Assembly: GCA_015655125.1 (NCBI GenBank)
Contig: JAATFP010000078.1
Span: 1-64,000, forward strand
Length of the DNA stretch: 64,000 nt
Direction: 5' to 3'
Source: Chitinophagales bacterium
Lineage (GTDB): Bacteria; Bacteroidota; Bacteroidia; Chitinophagales; Chitinophagaceae
The first letter of the stretch is position 1, and each line of letters opens with the position of its first letter. Shown here piece by piece: positions 10,903-20,291 of this stretch. Both the position numbers and the translations under genes were made by a program. The notes under the pieces are model-generated. The model was not told the origin of the DNA, searched no databases, and saw only the letters and a program-made list of their open reading frames with translations.

Positions 10903-12291
10903 ATGAAAATGAGCCTACTTACCATACTGATCACTTCGTTGATCCTATCCTGTAGTAAAAGCGGCCCTTTGCCCGATCATGGCACAACGCCTGTGACGCC
11001 GCCCGTTACTGAAACGTATACACAATATGGAACGCCGTTTTCGCAGGTTCCGGCACCTGCCGATGCGGTAATTTACCAGGTCAATACGCGGGCCTTCAGT
11101 ACAAGTGGAAAATTACAGGGTGTTACTGACAGGCTCGATTCCATCAAGGCACTGGGCGTAAATGTGATCTACCTGATGCCGGTCTATCCCGTTGGCACCA
11201 CCAATGCTGTGAATTCGCCTTATTGTATCAAAGATTTCAACAGCGTTGCGGCAGAATTTGGTTCTTTTTCAGACCTGCGTAATCTTGTAAGCAGCGCGCA
11301 TGACCGAAACATGGCGGTGATTATGGATTTTGTGGCCAATCACACCAGCTGGGATCATCCGTGGATCAGCGCACACAAAAACTGGTACCAGCAAAACGGA
11401 GCAGGCCAGATCATTCCGCCGCCAAATACCGGCTGGAACGATGTGGCGCAGTTAAATTTTACCAGTGCAGACATGCGGCTCGAACTCATCAAGGCAATGA
11501 AGTACTGGGTTTACAATGCCAACATCGATGGTTATCGCTGCGATGCCGCAGATTTTGTGCCGGCAGATTTCTGGAAACAGGCCATTGATTCGCTCCGCAA
11601 GATAAACACACATCAATTGTTGTTGTTTGCTGAAGGAACGCGTAGCGATCATTTTACTGCAGGATTTCAACTGGAGTATGGGATGGGATTTTTTTATACC
11701 CTGAAGAATCGCATATTCACTCAGGGCGGACCTGCACAATCCATCGATTCTGTAAACAATGTGGAATATATGAACGCTACAATGCAGGCGCAGGTGGTTC
11801 GGTATATTACAAATCATGATGTGAATCTTACGGACGGCACGCCCGAAGAACTGTTTGACGGCGATGCAGGTGCCCTCACTTCATTTGTCATAGCTTGCTA
11901 TATGAAAGGTGTTCCGATGATCTATAACGGACAGGAGATCGGTTACCCCGTTCGCCTTAATTATTTCAACAACAGCACACCGATCGCCTGGACGCCCAAT
12001 ACCATGCTCACAGATGCGTATAAAAAAATTCTCGCATTTAGAAAAAACAGTACTGCCATTAAAACCGGTACACTCGTGTCTTACAGCAGCAATGATGTGT
12101 GCGCATTTGTAAAAACATCAGGCAGCGAAAAAGTATTGGTACTGGCTAATTTACGCAACAGCGCTGTAAATTATCCTGCACCATCAGCCATTGCAAATAC
12201 TAGTTGGACAAATGCGTTTGATACCCAGACAGTGACGGTGGGAACGCAGGTGGAGCTGGGCGCATACGAATACAAAGTGTTGAAGAATTGA
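10903..12291 (+). CDS. GH13 alpha-amylase family lipoprotein (SusG-like)
   Basis: Lipobox LSCSKSGP; GH13 motifs VIMDFVANHTSWDHPW, DGYRCDAADFVP, LLLFAEG, YITNHDVN. Confidence 0.95.
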   Translation: MKMSLLTILITSLILSCSKSGPLPDHGTTPVTPPVTETYTQYGTPFSQVPAPADAVIYQVNTRAFSTSGKLQGVTDRLDSIKALGVNVIYLMPVYPVGTTNAVNSPYCIKDFNSVAAEFGSFSDLRNLVSSAHDRNMAVIMDFVANHTSWDHPWISAHKNWYQQNGAGQIIPPPNTGWNDVAQLNFTSADMRLELIKAMKYWVYNANIDGYRCDAADFVPADFWKQAIDSLRKINTHQLLLFAEGTRSDHFTAGFQLEYGMGFFYTLKNRIFTQGGPAQSIDSVNNVEYMNATMQAQVVRYITNHDVNLTDGTPEELFDGDAGALTSFVIACYMKGVPMIYNGQEIGYPVRLNYFNNSTPIAWTPNTMLTDAYKKILAFRKNSTAIKTGTLVSYSSNDVCAFVKTSGSEKVLVLANLRNSAVNYPAPSAIANTSWTNAFDTQTVTVGTQVELGAYEYKVLKN

Positions 12292-12410
12292 CCAGGTTTG
12301 ACAAGATTTAATATACAGGATCACGGGAATCAGGAAGAATAAAATTTATATCCGGTATTCATTTTATGTAAGACCGTTTTTTTAAGGAAACAAACAATAA
12401 GCGGTTAAGG

Positions 12411-12437
12411 GCCGGCGGGATATCGCCGGCTTTTGGC
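12411..12437 (+). terminator. hairpin GCCGGCG-GGATAT-CGCCGGC followed by TTTTGG
   Basis: 7-bp GC stem and T-run about 120 nt after the GH13 stop. Confidence 0.5.
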
Positions 12438-12644
12438 TATTGCCTGAATCCTGATTAGAAGGAAAACTGGCACAAAAATTGGTTTTATGCCGATGAGTTG
12501 ATTGGTAAAACAATCCCCAATACCTGTAAAAAATCAATGACTACCGTTCTACCTTGTAGAGCACCTATCCGATATCAATCAACTCTTTTTGTTTTTTAAG
12601 CATGTTATGTTAGCTTTTAACATTACACGCAATTTAATATATCA

Positions 12645-12675
12645 ATATCCCGCTTAATGCGGGATATCTTTTTAT
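12645..12675 (+). terminator. rho-independent terminator ATATCCCGC-TTAAT-GCGGGATAT-CTTTTTAT
   Basis: 9-bp perfect stem, 5-nt loop, U-tract. Confidence 0.75.
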
Positions 12676-12738
12676 AGCGGGTCAGGAAAGTTGGTCACAG
12701 ATTTGCATAAGATTGATTATCATCTTAAAACAAATTTT

Positions 12739-12945
12739 ATGGCAACCGAACAAGACAACAAAACCGATCAGAAAAAAGACGATCGCCCCACCATTCAACC
12801 AGAACCGGAAACTTTGCACACCACCGATCCACAGGAAGAAATGAAAGGTCCTGTATCTTCTCTCATGCAAGGTTTAAAAGAAGATTTTGAAGACAAGGGT
12901 GAATCGAAAGAAGAAGCTGATAAGAAGAAGAAAGACGGCATGTAA
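12739..12945 (+). CDS. small highly charged hypothetical protein
   Basis: MATEQDNKTDQKKDDRP...; ATG inside the ORF called at 12691; terminator follows directly. Confidence 0.65.
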   Translation: MATEQDNKTDQKKDDRPTIQPEPETLHTTDPQEEMKGPVSSLMQGLKEDFEDKGESKEEADKKKKDGM

Positions 12946-12970
12946 GAAAGCGCCTTTGGCGCTTTTGCTT
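12946..12970 (+). terminator. terminator AAAGCGCC-TTT-GGCGCTTTT
   Basis: Perfect GC stem with T-run right after the stop at 12945. Confidence 0.75.
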
Positions 12971-12990
12971 TGCCTGAAATTATCCCTTAA

Positions 12991-14442
12991 TCAGTTTCCT
13001 ATCCACATCACTGAGTTTCCCGTTCCGTATTCATTCTCTTCCCACAATTCATTTCCGGGGTCTTTGATCCATTTATCATCTATCACAAATTTATACAAAT
13101 GCTTCCCTTTGGCAAGATGCAGGGATATTACCCATTCGTCTCCTTCTTTCCGCATCCGGTAGCCGTTTGGCGACCAGCCATTAAAATCACCGGCAACAAA
13201 TACATTTTTGGCCTCCTGGAAATTTTTCAGCCGGAAAGTATAATTGGCATTTGTTACCAATATAGATCCCGGCAGGTTCGGTTTACTCGGCCTTCCTTCC
13301 CCGTCCAGCCACTGGCCATCTGCAAAATATTTAAATTCGTAATTTCCTTCACCCAACGTGTAAGGCACCTGCCAGCCGCTGTCGGTCCGTGACATAACAA
13401 TTTCAAAATTCCGCCATTTATTAAATGAGCCGGCAAGAAAAACATTCTTCGCATCCTGGTGCCCGCTAAGTTTGAACAACATCGGTTTGCCCACACTTAC
13501 GACCGAATTATATTCTCCGAATTCGTTGGGAAGCTTCCGGCTGTTACCGGGATCGATCATCCAGTTTTTATCCGCCAGGTAACGGTACGTGTAGGTTCCC
13601 GGCATGAGATACACATCAAGTTCCCAGCCGGATGCCGTTTTGTTTAAACGTGTTTTATTTTCCTTCCATTCGTTAAAACTTCCGGAAATGAAAACCCGCT
13701 TTGCATTTGTAAAACCGTCCAGTCTGAAGTTCGTATTCGGCATATAGAAAACGGAGTTCGTATTTCCTTCGCCGTCATTTTCGGCCAGTACGTTTTCGGG
13801 ATCTGTAAACCAATTGCCATCTGCAATATATTTGTAAAGATATTTTCCGGGCGGAAGACTTAGCGTAACCACCCAGCCAGAATCCGTTCGCTTCATTGGA
13901 ATATTATGTTCGTACCAATTGGTAAAATTTCCTGCCAGCAGCATTTGCCGGGTGTTTTTATCCGCCCGTACACGGAAAGTGATCGTTGAATCTTTTATAA
14001 CAAACGAACGGTTGCTCCGCAAAACGTTGAAGCCGAAAACCTGGTTATTCATTGGCGCAGGATAATTACTTGAAAAATTTCCAATGCCGGCGAAAGTAAT
14101 CCGTTCTGCAGGATCGTTTATAGTTTCTGCAGAAAAAAGGGGCTTCGTAATAACGATCATTTCCTTATTGTTTACCTCCACCTTCCAGCCCTGACTTTTC
14201 AAAGAATCCTCAAAATTTGTTTTAATGAATTTTTTCAATGCAAGATCAGAAAGATCGTATTGTTTGATGAAAGCATCCAGTTCCGTTTCTTTCAGTTCCT
14301 TGCTTAACACGATCTGCATCGCGCCCTTGCTGATGGAATATTTTTTTGCGAGCTGCGCAAATCCATCCGCATTCCATAACACCAATGCACAGCACAGTAC
14401 AAAACACCGCGATATCTTTTTTATGCACGCGCTCATTTCCAT
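12991..14442 (-). CDS. secreted protein with four tandem CBM48/AMPK1-type glycogen-binding modules
   Basis: Signal peptide; repeated [AG]NF/GSFNxW ... GWxVxLxLxxGxYxYKYxADGxWxxDPxN, four times. Confidence 0.85.
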   Translation of the reverse strand: MEMSACIKKISRCFVLCCALVLWNADGFAQLAKKYSISKGAMQIVLSKELKETELDAFIKQYDLSDLALKKFIKTNFEDSLKSQGWKVEVNNKEMIVITKPLFSAETINDPAERITFAGIGNFSSNYPAPMNNQVFGFNVLRSNRSFVIKDSTITFRVRADKNTRQMLLAGNFTNWYEHNIPMKRTDSGWVVTLSLPPGKYLYKYIADGNWFTDPENVLAENDGEGNTNSVFYMPNTNFRLDGFTNAKRVFISGSFNEWKENKTRLNKTASGWELDVYLMPGTYTYRYLADKNWMIDPGNSRKLPNEFGEYNSVVSVGKPMLFKLSGHQDAKNVFLAGSFNKWRNFEIVMSRTDSGWQVPYTLGEGNYEFKYFADGQWLDGEGRPSKPNLPGSILVTNANYTFRLKNFQEAKNVFVAGDFNGWSPNGYRMRKEGDEWVISLHLAKGKHLYKFVIDDKWIKDPGNELWEENEYGTGNSVMWIGN

Positions 14443-15455
14443 ATATACATTTTAAACGTAGTAAAATTAAATCCTATTTTTCTCGCAGAAAGGTTTTCCA
14501 GTCCGAGAACACCGTCTACGCAACCCCCATAGGAAAGACAGGTTTTTTCAAGATTAGTGACAATCACCGGCATGTCTTTTATGATCCGTTTGCCAATGGA
14601 AAAACTTCCAAGATTGCCCTTCACCGCTTCTACTTTTTTGGTGCCTACGCCATTCAGCATTACTTTTCCGGTAATTGCAAGCTCATCGAATATCTTATCA
14701 GGCAAACGACTATCAAGGATATTTGTTTCCGCTGCACAATCGATCACAAACCGAAGTTTTTTGCCGGCAATTATATTTCGCACGATTATTTTGCTGTTGG
14801 CAATTTCAAACGGGATGGTGTGAAAAGCGGAAGTATCTGCCAGTTGCGGACTTTGATATATGGCAGATTCTTTTTTTGCGATCACATGAAAATATATGAG
14901 GTTTGATTGATAATCTATAATGATCTCACAATCCGCGAGAAACTGCAATCCTACCAATCCGAGTATTTTAACGCCTTTCGCATTTTCTATATTACCAAGG
15001 TTGGCCAGGTTGGCTTTTACATTATGATCGCGGATACTGCCGAAAATAAAATCTTTTACCACCACATGTTCCGTGGCTTCCGAAGTACCCGACATTCCCA
15101 TGCTCTCATTATCGGTTTCCAACACACTTACATAATTACGAAAGTAAGTGATGTTCAGCACGAGTCCGGGACAACCTGTATCTAATATAAAATTGCCAAC
15201 GGTAGAATCCGCCTGCGCCTTTATCAGCAAGAGGTTTCCTGCACGACTGAAAGGTAAAACGAAAGACATCGAATCACGTGCAGCATTGGCCATATGCAAT
15301 TCCGGAAAATAAATTCCGGAAATACCGGGCTTTTTGTCCATTTTAATAAATGGATTAGCAAAGATATTCTCTGTTACGAACAGCAAAATGCACAACAACC
15401 CCGCAAACAAAACACGGCGATATGGCGCAAAGAATAATTGCATAAGCAGTTTCAA
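14433..15455 (-). CDS. retropepsin-like aspartyl protease family protein
   Basis: NFILDTGCPGLVLN and FVIDCAAETNILD two-lobe aspartyl-protease-like motifs; overlaps the upstream gene by 10 nt. Confidence 0.75.
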   Translation of the reverse strand: MKLLMQLFFAPYRRVLFAGLLCILLFVTENIFANPFIKMDKKPGISGIYFPELHMANAARDSMSFVLPFSRAGNLLLIKAQADSTVGNFILDTGCPGLVLNITYFRNYVSVLETDNESMGMSGTSEATEHVVVKDFIFGSIRDHNVKANLANLGNIENAKGVKILGLVGLQFLADCEIIIDYQSNLIYFHVIAKKESAIYQSPQLADTSAFHTIPFEIANSKIIVRNIIAGKKLRFVIDCAAETNILDSRLPDKIFDELAITGKVMLNGVGTKKVEAVKGNLGSFSIGKRIIKDMPVIVTNLEKTCLSYGGCVDGVLGLENLSARKIGFNFTTFKMYIWK

Positions 15456-15972
15456 ATATAAGAAGTTTAGGCTCCATGGTTTAGGTTTTTGAATGTTTAG
15501 ACGGCAAAGTCATTCGCCGTTCACATTCTCCCACCACATTCATCCATCTTCCATTTGACATATATCAATATTTTACCCCCGATCTCTTGTCTTTTGAGAA
15601 TTTTGTAACGAATAATGTATAATAAAGTGATCTCTACCTGGATCAGATGATATGGAGGTTGCGCACCCGGCAAATAAAAGAAAGGGAGTAGATAGAAATG
15701 AACTCCCGACTTCATTAGGTAAGATTGATCTTTCTATATAATATTGGATAGTTCCATATACCTATACGCTACTAACGTGCCAATGAATATCATTTTTTAT
15801 TGAAACCTGTGTAGTAAAAATCTTATAAGTAAATCAAAGTCAGTAAAGGCACTAAATTGACTTTTATCGAACAAATGACCGGAGATATATATTTTAGGGT
15901 ATGAAGTTTAAAATTATTGTCTCCGGTTTGTGGAAGACGCTACACAAGCAGAAGAGATACAGATAAAAATAA

Positions 15973-17523
15973 TTACAGCTTTACGATCTGTTCCATTTTA
16001 GTTTTCCCGCCATAATTAATGGAAACGATGTACGCTCCCGGTGGCAAATTATGCACGTCTACGTCTGATCTGCCATTTACGTTTCTAGAAGAAGTTTTCA
16101 ATACCAGCTCACCTTTTATAGAAAATACCCTGATGCCAACATCGGCATAGCTCGTATTATGTTCATCGATGTAAATCGAAAAATATCCATGCGATGGATT
16201 TGGAAACACGGTTACCAGCAAAGGAATTGCTGGCGCAATACCTTTATCGCAATCACACCCCGCTACAGACAGTTCTTTCTTCAGTGATTCGCGGCGACGC
16301 GAAAATATTGAGGTAATACCCGGAAGCCGTACTTCCTTCATCACATTGTCGCGTAGCATTTGCACGCGCACTTCATCGTGAAGATTATTCTCAAAGTTTT
16401 CGGTACTGTAAAATTTGTTTGTGTCGGTAGTCACAGCATCGCGAATCAGATCAGCAGCAGCCTGTACCTTGGCCGCAACAGGATAAAGTAAAAACTGCCC
16501 GTTCAGCAATTTACAGAAACTGTTATAATATTGCTGTTTCAGCACTTCATTACCGTTAATGCGCCAGATGAGCGGTTTGTATTGATAAGAAGAATTGATG
16601 TCTTTTGGGAACAACGGAAGATCATTGTTCCACATTGCAAGATTGTAATCCCACGGAACCCACTGCAACTGCTTCGTTGCCACAACATCATCGTAAATGA
16701 AAAAATTACGGCCGTTGGCCGAATAAGAATCCCAGTTGTTGAGAAACACATCAGTGGCCAATACTTTTAGAAACTGTTCGGCATTGAAGACCCTGTATAA
16801 TTTCTGTTGAAAATTGTAGGACCAATCGTTGTTAAAAAGGTCCATCCATGAAAGAATATTCTTCCATGAACTATCGTTTGCATCGGTTTGCAATTTCAAT
16901 TCCGGATAAGAATCCGGATCATTGCCCTTCCAATTGAGCCGCGTGGTGCCATCAGCATCGAATAAGTTTCCGGAAGAATTACCAAAATTATTCTTGAGAA
17001 ACTGTTTGTCTTCGGGCTCTTCCACCGCCAGGTAGCAACCCCAGTACTCATCATTTATGTACAACTTAGCATACGACGTTTTGCTGGCAGGAATGCCAAT
17101 AGTACGCAGCAGATCATAAGAAATATACTCCCGCAAAAAGGAAGGATCCCCGGCAAGATTGTGCAGGTTGATCTTTTTGATGTTCTGATAACTTTGTCCG
17201 CTGCTGAATTTATTGAAATGAATGCGGAAAGGTTTTTTCTTTCCGGCGAAACCGGTATACGAATATTCACCTTTAAAACGGATCCCCGAATTTTGAGCCA
17301 GCGCATGTCCGTCAATTTTAATAGTGACCGGTAAAAATTTTTTACTGCTGCCATCAAGCGCATCAGTATAATATTGCGTCAGCGTATCGTACCAGTTGCG
17401 CTCCGTAAAACTGATGCGGATCTCGTGCAAAATAGTTGCATCAAAAATATCCTGTCCATTCGCAGACTGGCTGCTTAAAAATGCACTTCCAAAAAAAATG
17501 ACTGCTGCAAAAAAAAGTTTCAC
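15973..17523 (-). CDS. CotH kinase-like protein with T9SS C-terminal sorting domain
   Basis: CotH-like region (GIRFKGEYSYTGFAGKKKPFRIHFNKFSSGQ, NINDEYWGCYLAVEEPEDKQFLKNNFG, QLQWVPWDYNLAMWNND) and C-terminal VFPNPSHGYFSI...GAYIVSINYGGKTKMEQIVKL. Start taken as GTG 17523 (MKLFFAAV); the supplied ORF uses an upstream TTG. Confidence 0.88.
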   Translation of the reverse strand: MKLFFAAVIFFGSAFLSSQSANGQDIFDATILHEIRISFTERNWYDTLTQYYTDALDGSSKKFLPVTIKIDGHALAQNSGIRFKGEYSYTGFAGKKKPFRIHFNKFSSGQSYQNIKKINLHNLAGDPSFLREYISYDLLRTIGIPASKTSYAKLYINDEYWGCYLAVEEPEDKQFLKNNFGNSSGNLFDADGTTRLNWKGNDPDSYPELKLQTDANDSSWKNILSWMDLFNNDWSYNFQQKLYRVFNAEQFLKVLATDVFLNNWDSYSANGRNFFIYDDVVATKQLQWVPWDYNLAMWNNDLPLFPKDINSSYQYKPLIWRINGNEVLKQQYYNSFCKLLNGQFLLYPVAAKVQAAADLIRDAVTTDTNKFYSTENFENNLHDEVRVQMLRDNVMKEVRLPGITSIFSRRRESLKKELSVAGCDCDKGIAPAIPLLVTVFPNPSHGYFSIYIDEHNTSYADVGIRVFSIKGELVLKTSSRNVNGRSDVDVHNLPPGAYIVSINYGGKTKMEQIVKL

Positions 17524-17533
17524 CTCGTGAATT

Positions 17534-18511
17534 TTATTGATGTGCCTTGATGACTGTTCCCCCACTTCCTGCGATGAAACCAATATTTTTTGCCGGGAAA
17601 TAAACCGCGTTCAATGTTGGCGAAGTAACCGGGGAAGTGGCTCGGCTCCAGCTTTTGCCGCCATTGCCTGTGTAATAAATCCTTGCCGACGAACCCACCA
17701 CGTAACCGGTATTAGGTGACGTAAAGAAAATACTGTTTCCGTCTATCGAATTACTCGGAAGACTGACATCGGAAAAGGTTTCCGCTCCATCGGCGGCAAA
17801 TACTTTTCCGCTTTCACCGCATACATATCCGTAATCAACGCCGGTAAAAAAAATGCCGTTATTGTTACCTGAATTTCCGGTAGTGAGCTTGATAAAGTTT
17901 ACCCCGCCATCAACAGATTTTAGTACCACACCATTGGTGGCACCAATGTACAAAGTATTGTAATCTACGGCTTTTACGGTATAAAGATCGTTTGTAATAC
18001 CCGTTGGCTGGGCGATCCAGTTGGCTCCGGCATTTATTGTTTTGTAAACATTGCCCCGTGAACCTACGGCCCATCCGGTATTCTTATCCAAAAAATCTAT
18101 TGCATAAAAACTCACGCCTGTGTTTGTGAACTGGCTCGTCCAGCTATCGCCACCATCGATCGTTTTCTTAAGTAAACCATTATTTCCTGCTATCCAGCCG
18201 ATCTCTTTCGATGCAAAATGAATAGCATAAATGGTAGCGGTGGTTCCGCTGCTGATGCTCGCCCAGCTGCTGCCACCGTTGACCGTGCGGATCACTTTGC
18301 CGCTACTGCCCGCCGCCCAACCATAACTTGTATCTGCAAAATGAATGCTATACAAGGTATTGGAGACGCCGGTAGATTGCAGCGTGTAGCTGAGCGGACC
18401 GCCTGCGATAAGCGGCTCTTCATTGCTGTCGTCTTTTTTACACGATAAAAAAACTGCGAGCGATACAATGAGCAATGGTATAAAATACTGTTTTTTAAAA
18501 AACATGATCAT
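17534..18511 (-). CDS. YCF48/photosystem-stability-factor-like beta-propeller lipoprotein
   Basis: Lipobox FLSCKKDDSNEEP (surface-export-like KKDD); repeated DxxxGWAVGSxGxVxKTxNGGxxW blades. Confidence 0.85.
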   Translation of the reverse strand: MIMFFKKQYFIPLLIVSLAVFLSCKKDDSNEEPLIAGGPLSYTLQSTGVSNTLYSIHFADTSYGWAAGSSGKVIRTVNGGSSWASISSGTTATIYAIHFASKEIGWIAGNNGLLKKTIDGGDSWTSQFTNTGVSFYAIDFLDKNTGWAVGSRGNVYKTINAGANWIAQPTGITNDLYTVKAVDYNTLYIGATNGVVLKSVDGGVNFIKLTTGNSGNNNGIFFTGVDYGYVCGESGKVFAADGAETFSDVSLPSNSIDGNSIFFTSPNTGYVVGSSARIYYTGNGGKSWSRATSPVTSPTLNAVYFPAKNIGFIAGSGGTVIKAHQ

Positions 18512-18521
18512 ATTTTAAAAA

Positions 18522-20045
18522 TTAAAAATCGAAGTCTATACCCAGGCTCAGGATCTTTGCAGTAAGTCCGTCGCTACGATCATAGATCGTATATCGTACG
18601 TCTATAGCTTTGATGGAAAATACGTTGCGTGTACTTTCCTCATTTGACAAACCGATGTTTGTAAACGGCACCACGCGCAGACCGAGGCCATATTTATTAG
18701 ATGAGATATTTGCAAGATCAATATCGCTGGTATAATATTTATCAGCAGACAAATGCCTGCCGTAGCCGTTGTAATATTTCGATTCCTGCTGACTATGGAA
18801 ACGATAGAACGGATCTGCAGTCAGCCATTTTGTAAGCTTCAGCGGCACATCCACATTGAACGAAAATGCACGCACATCCCATGTATCGGCATAAAAACGC
18901 ACCTGGGTCCTGATTACCGTTTTCGGTGTAGCGAAATAATTGTATCGTCCATACAAAGCACCTTTAAATCTTTCCCGCGGCAATTTTTCTACACGAACTT
19001 CCTTATTGTATTCATCTGCGATACCGTCATCAAAATACACGCGATGAAATGGCGTTGACAACAGCCCAAACTGCCCCACCAGATCAAGCCCAAGCAGGGC
19101 GTTCATTTTCCGGTTGATCGGAAACGCGTAAGAATTGGAAAGACTATAAGAATAGCGATGATCAACCGGATAAACTTTCCCATCCCGGGTGATCGTTTCA
19201 CCTGTTACCGGAATAGGTGTTGCATAGCCTCCGGTTCCGGTTCCGCTGCCAGAACCGCCGGTTCCCGTGCCACCGCCGGTGCCGGTACCGCCCCCTGATC
19301 CACTGCCTCCGCCTGATCCGCTGCCACCACCAGATCCACTACCGCTGCCCGATCCACCGCCGCTGCCACTTCCCCCACCGCTACCGCTTCCACCACCGCT
19401 ACCACCCGTTCCGGAACCTCCGGTGCTTCCTCCGGAACCTGATGCACTGGTAGTTGTATCTGCCACCACAGATCCGGCACGAAACTCGCCTGGATAGATC
19501 ACCATCCAGCGATCATCAATAAAATTAAATGCAGTGGAAAATGTAGACCCCTGTTTATAAAAATGTTTGCTGTAAGCCAGTCCCGCGCTTAATGACAAAA
19601 TATCGTATTCTTTCGAAAAACCTACGGTAGGCGTAAGGATCGAACGTTTTTTCTTGTTTGCAAAATCAAAACCAAGTGAGCTGTATATACGCGTTTCATC
19701 GCCGCTTACATTGCTTGTGCCTGTGCTTGCAGCTGTTTGATATTTATCGATCTGCAGTAAAGATGCCGATGTATAATGATCAATGCCACCGCCGATCCGC
19801 AGCCCGGAAGAATCTTTTACCGGAACGTATATCACGGCTTCCTGCGTGAAGCTTTTCAGATGCTGGTCGCCAAGGCCGCCATTCACGGCGCTTCTGTCGC
19901 CATCCTGTTCATAATAGCTGCTGAGCAGGCTCACCGTTACCGGGCGCTGTATTTTTGCCGCATCCGCCACCGCACTTTTTTTTGCCTGTCCAAAAGCGAA
20001 CAGGCCCGAGAAGAATACCAATAAGACCGTAAGAATTATTTCCAT
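18522..20045 (-). CDS. DUF3570-like outer membrane beta-barrel with long Gly/Ser-rich insert
   Basis: SLLSSYYEQDGDRSAVNGGLGDQHLKSFTQE..., barrel-like remainder, insert (GSGGGSGSGGG)n, C-terminal aromatic FDF. Confidence 0.8.
   Translation of the reverse strand: MEIILTVLLVFFSGLFAFGQAKKSAVADAAKIQRPVTVSLLSSYYEQDGDRSAVNGGLGDQHLKSFTQEAVIYVPVKDSSGLRIGGGIDHYTSASLLQIDKYQTAASTGTSNVSGDETRIYSSLGFDFANKKKRSILTPTVGFSKEYDILSLSAGLAYSKHFYKQGSTFSTAFNFIDDRWMVIYPGEFRAGSVVADTTTSASGSGGSTGGSGTGGSGGGSGSGGGSGSGGGSGSGSGSGGGSGSGGGSGSGGGTGTGGGTGTGGSGSGTGTGGYATPIPVTGETITRDGKVYPVDHRYSYSLSNSYAFPINRKMNALLGLDLVGQFGLLSTPFHRVYFDDGIADEYNKEVRVEKLPRERFKGALYGRYNYFATPKTVIRTQVRFYADTWDVRAFSFNVDVPLKLTKWLTADPFYRFHSQQESKYYNGYGRHLSADKYYTSDIDLANISSNKYGLGLRVVPFTNIGLSNEESTRNVFSIKAIDVRYTIYDRSDGLTAKILSLGIDFDF
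19215..19445 (-). repeat. degenerate GGx/AGx-type microsatellite encoding a Gly/Ser/Thr linker
   Basis: Protein track SGSGGSTGGSGTGGSGGGSGSGGGSGSGGG...GTGTGGY. Confidence 0.85.
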
Positions 20046-20066
20046 GTGAGTTAGTTTTTAAATTGA

Positions 20067-20291
20067 TCAGTTACATCCGCAACCACCACCCGTTTTACCA
20101 GATTCTCCGCCCGATGCGCCCTCCCGATAAGTAGTGGCTTCGTTCTCCGCTTTTTCTATCGGGAACGAACCTTGCTGCATAGCATGATCGTTGAGGTACT
20201 GTCGCTGGTATGGCTTTACGGAGCGGCAACCGGAAACTATCAGCAGCACCACGCAGCAGGCAGTCGTTATTTTAAGAAGATACTTCCACAT
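20067..20291 (-). CDS. DUF4266-like small lipoprotein with C-terminal GGGCGCN
   Basis: 74 aa, lipobox LLIVSGCRSVKPYQRQYLND, ends GASGGESGKTGGGCGCN; 20-nt overlap with apbE-like gene. Confidence 0.8.
   Translation of the reverse strand: MWKYLLKITTACCVVLLIVSGCRSVKPYQRQYLNDHAMQQGSFPIEKAENEATTYREGASGGESGKTGGGCGCN

Noticed and set aside
15501-15960. tRNA/ncRNA in the 450-bp gap
   Set aside because: No cloverleaf or anticodon arm could be assembled; only a weak CCGGAGA/TCTCCGG hairpin.
19217-19497. Proline-rich + strand ORFs (MPPPVPVPPPDPLPPPDPL...)
   Set aside because: Antisense of the Gly/Ser repeat in the DUF3570-like gene; low-complexity artefact.
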